Shown one piece after another: positions 62,901-64,000 of a stretch of 64,000 nt of DNA. How positions within the stretch are numbered: the stretch's first letter is position 1; every line of letters begins with the position of its first letter. Under the pieces are notes generated by a model. The model ran no database searches. It saw only the letters and a list, made by a program, of their open reading frames with translations, and was not told the origin of the DNA. The stretch is from Ferrimonas balearica (GTDB taxonomy: Bacteria; Pseudomonadota; Gammaproteobacteria; Enterobacterales; Shewanellaceae): assembly GCF_019802055.1 (NCBI RefSeq), contig NZ_JAHVHW010000007.1:806001-870000 (forward strand), written 5' to 3'. A program made the position numbers and the translations under genes.

Positions 62901-63811
62901 TCAAGGGACAGATGAAGCAGGTGATCGCCACGGTGGCGGACAGCGGTATTGAGCAGCGCGGCCTGACTGACTGGACTCTGGGGGACCTGCCGAAAAGCTA
63001 CGAACAGAAACGTGGCGCCTACGCAGTGAAAGCCTATCCGGCCCTGGTGGACGAGGGCGAAAGCGTGGCGGTGAAGCTGTTTGATGCCGAGGACAAGGCG
63101 GCCCAGGCCAACCGTGCGGGTTTGCGCAAGCTGCTGCTGATCAACGTGCCCAGCCCGGTGAAGTACCTGCAGCAGAAGCTGCCCAACAAGTCCAAACTGG
63201 CGATGTACTTCAACCCCTTTGGTCGGGTTGACCTGCTGATCAACGACTGCATCGATGCCGGGATCGATAAGATCCTGGCGGAGCACAAGCTGGCAGTGGC
63301 CAATAAGGGGGACTTCGAGACGGCGCGGGATGTGGTGCGCGCGGAGCTGAACGAAACCGTGGTTGGCATTGCCGAACAGGTGGAAAAAGTGCTCACCAGC
63401 TGGGGCGGGATCCGCAAGAAACTGAAGGGCAAGATCAGCCTGGATATCGCCTTTGCCATGTCGGACATTCAGGCTCAGTTGGATCGCCTGGTCTACAAAG
63501 GCTTCGTGGCGGATACTGGCTGGGACCACCTGGACGATCTGAACCGTTACCTCAAAGGGGTGGAGCGTCGTCTGGAGAAGCTGCCGGTGGACCCTCATCG
63601 CGACAAGTTGCATCTGCTCAAGGTGCAGAAGGTGGAGCAGGCTTACCAGGCTGCCCTGAACAAGCTGCCCAAGGGCCAGTCGGTGCCGGAGTCGCTCAAG
63701 GCGATCCGCTGGTTGCTGGAGGAGTATCGCATCTCCTGCTTTGCCCAGGCGCTGGGCACCAAGGTGCCGATCTCCGACAAGCGTATCCTTAATGCCCTGA
63801 ACGAACTGTAA
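59939..63811 (+). CDS. hrpA: ATP-dependent RNA helicase HrpA
   Basis: A 1290-residue DEAH-box helicase, the size of E. coli HrpA (1300) and very similar over its whole length. Motif I is G-E-T-G-S-G-K-T-T near residue 95, II D-E-A-H near 197, III S-A-T near 225 and VI Q-R-A-G-R-C-G-R near 388; an OB-fold region and a long HrpA-specific C-terminal part follow (DUF3418). HrpA takes part in mRNA processing and resolves stalled ribosomes in E. coli. The start is a TTG with AGGA about 8 bases upstream; an ATG is not available before the helicase core. Confidence 0.96.
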   Translation: MSHSNPFAPEHLALCMQADAAAIRRRLSGMKKIQDKAKKAKLTEQLTELVGQSQQRVALRAQNAPKVRYPDLPVSDKRDEIAEAIANHQVVIVAGETGSGKTTQLPKICLELGRGQRGLIGHTQPRRLAARAVASRVAEELESSLGQHVGFKVRFADQTSPDSYIKLMTDGILLAEIQHDRWLDQYDTLIIDEAHERSLNIDFILGYLKQLLPKRPDLKLIITSATIDVARFSHHFGAAPIIEVSGRTYPVEQRYLPLVQEEGPDLDLMEGIFAAVDELCDEGPGDILIFMNGEREIRDAADALNRRNLRDTEILPLYARLSHSEQARIFSPHSGRRIVLATNVAETSLTVPGIKYVIDPGTARISRYSYRTKVQRLPIEPISQASANQRAGRCGRVSEGICIRLYSQEDFESRPAFTDPEILRTNLGSVILQMLALGLGDIAAFPFIQPPDTRHIKDGMTLLEELAAITVKKGDPKMTPLGRQLARLPIDPRLARMVIEAQKQGCVHEAMVIAAALSIQDPRERPIERQQAADEKHSRFADKGSDFIAFLNLWDHIKTQQKALSGNQFRRQCKSDFLNYLRVREWQDLYSQLRQSLSDLDIRLTIGERAGEDQIHRALLAGLLSHIGMKEAEGHFKGARNTKFYVFPGSSLAKKPPKWLMAAELTETSRLFARTVAKFDPEWVEPLAGHLIKRSHSEPHWEKKPGSVVAFEQVSLYGVVVVPRRKVQYGPVNAVEAREIFIREALVGGELGLNEGFLKKNLALINEVQDLEHKSRRRDILVDEQTLFAFYDERVPEGVYTRQRFQGWWSTERRKQPELLDFEKSDLMKRDADHIGEQDYPDFWTQGDITLPLSYQFEPGAEDDGVSLHLPIALLNQMAPEGFDYLVPGLRHDLLVALIKTLPKPLRRNFVPAPNYASATLNAITPFEMPLLEALCKQLLRMTGTRVTPEDFDLSALDKHLTFNFKVEDDKGKLIAQGRDLLELKQQLKGQMKQVIATVADSGIEQRGLTDWTLGDLPKSYEQKRGAYAVKAYPALVDEGESVAVKLFDAEDKAAQANRAGLRKLLLINVPSPVKYLQQKLPNKSKLAMYFNPFGRVDLLINDCIDAGIDKILAEHKLAVANKGDFETARDVVRAELNETVVGIAEQVEKVLTSWGGIRKKLKGKISLDIAFAMSDIQAQLDRLVYKGFVADTGWDHLDDLNRYLKGVERRLEKLPVDPHRDKLHLLKVQKVEQAYQAALNKLPKGQSVPESLKAIRWLLEEYRISCFAQALGTKVPISDKRILNALNEL

Positions 63812-63818
63812 GGGCACA

Positions 63819-63850
63819 AAAAAGCCACCCGGATGGGTGGCTTTTTTTTA
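63819..63850 (+). terminator. Intrinsic terminator after hrpA
   Basis: AAAGCCACCC-GGAT-GGGTGGCTTT stem followed by eight Ts. Confidence 0.92.
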
Positions 63851-63853
63851 CTT

Positions 63854-63927
63854 GTAGCGAGGGCTTACAGCCCACGGGCTGCACGGGGCTCGGAGCACCA
63901 TAACCGTGGGCTCAAAGCCCAAGCTAC
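63854..63927. repeat. REP-like pair of inverted palindromic units
   Basis: Arms 63854-63877 and 63904-63927 are inverted copies matching at 20 of 24 positions, separated by 26 bp. Each arm contains its own small hairpin (GGGCTT-ACA-GCCC and GGGCT-CAA-AGCCC). This is the layout of bacterial interspersed mosaic elements built from two REP units. It follows the hrpA terminator, a usual place for such elements. The remaining 73 bp to the window end show nothing I can support. Confidence 0.6.
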
Positions 63928-64000
63928 GAATGCGAGGCACCATTTTACGAAGATCTGCGTTGACCCTTTCTTATGCTTTAAACCGGTCCGTTCGGCTTAG

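Noticed and set aside
1-64000. CRISPR array, rRNA or tRNA genes
   Set aside because: No regularly spaced short repeats and no tRNA- or rRNA-like segments were recognised on reading; a covariance search was not possible.

Overview
The window is about 64 kb of chromosome from a gammaproteobacterium with fairly high GC content. Closely packed, mostly vertical gene content suggests a facultatively anaerobic, Shewanella/Ferrimonas-like marine bacterium. The pointers are an octaheme cytochrome lipoprotein, a DMSO-reductase-family respiratory operon, AdhE, a RegB/RegA redox two-component pair, a multi-gene Mrp antiporter, an EF-G gene lying outside any visible str operon, and HrpA. The genus is an inference from gene content; no rRNA is present to settle it.

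Layout. 1-9.3 kb: end of a BsuPI-domain protein, a Yip1-family protein, a NatAB-type ABC exporter, a YqhD-like alcohol dehydrogenase, a DUF962 membrane protein, a LysR regulator, the bifunctional AdhE and a PhnA/YjdM protein. 9.4-17.9 kb: a lipoprotein, a LysR regulator, then an anaerobic-respiration operon. That operon holds a 55-residue membrane protein, a large DsbB/DsbI-like protein, a Tat-exported molybdopterin catalytic subunit, a four-cluster ferredoxin, a TorD-type chaperone and a cytochrome b subunit. 18-25.5 kb: accessory DNA. Two copies of a ~155-bp repeat flank an AT-rich orphan gene, a TetR regulator, a DUF442 phosphatase-like protein and an octaheme lipoprotein. They are followed by an AT-rich block of three minus-strand genes (unknown, HNH nuclease, membrane coiled coil) with integron attC-like sites, resembling a cassette cluster without integrase. 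25.6-36.8 kb: GNAT enzymes, RegBA, gamma-glutamyltransferase, a divergent DCC/SDR and folE-folM pair, an exported transglutaminase-like protein and two membrane proteins. 36.9-44.1 kb: nine overlapping genes for an Mrp-type cation/proton antiporter in E-F-G-A'B-C-D-D-x-D order. 44.2-55.5 kb: EF-G, an S51/cyanophycinase-like exported protein, an OprB-like porin, an AhpD-like protein and a five-gene envelope operon (LolA-like protein, two FtsX-type permeases, LolD-type ATPase, outer-membrane barrel). 56-64 kb: a second copy of the small-protein/DsbI module, MgtC, CAP-domain and cyclase-family proteins, HrpA, and a REP-like palindrome pair.

The most notable signals are: (i) the same two-gene module, a 55-aa membrane protein followed by a DsbI-like oxidoreductase with a C-terminal propeller-like domain, occurring twice 44 kb apart, once at the head of a molybdoenzyme operon and once alone with a 1-nt stop/start overlap; both DsbI copies lack the second cysteine pair of classical DsbB; (ii) attC-like sites around AT-rich cassette genes; (iii) the five-gene envelope-spanning ABC operon; (iv) a small unassigned membrane protein embedded in the Mrp operon. 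The first has a recognised parallel in the Campylobacter dba-dsbI operon; its link to a molybdoenzyme is inference from gene order.
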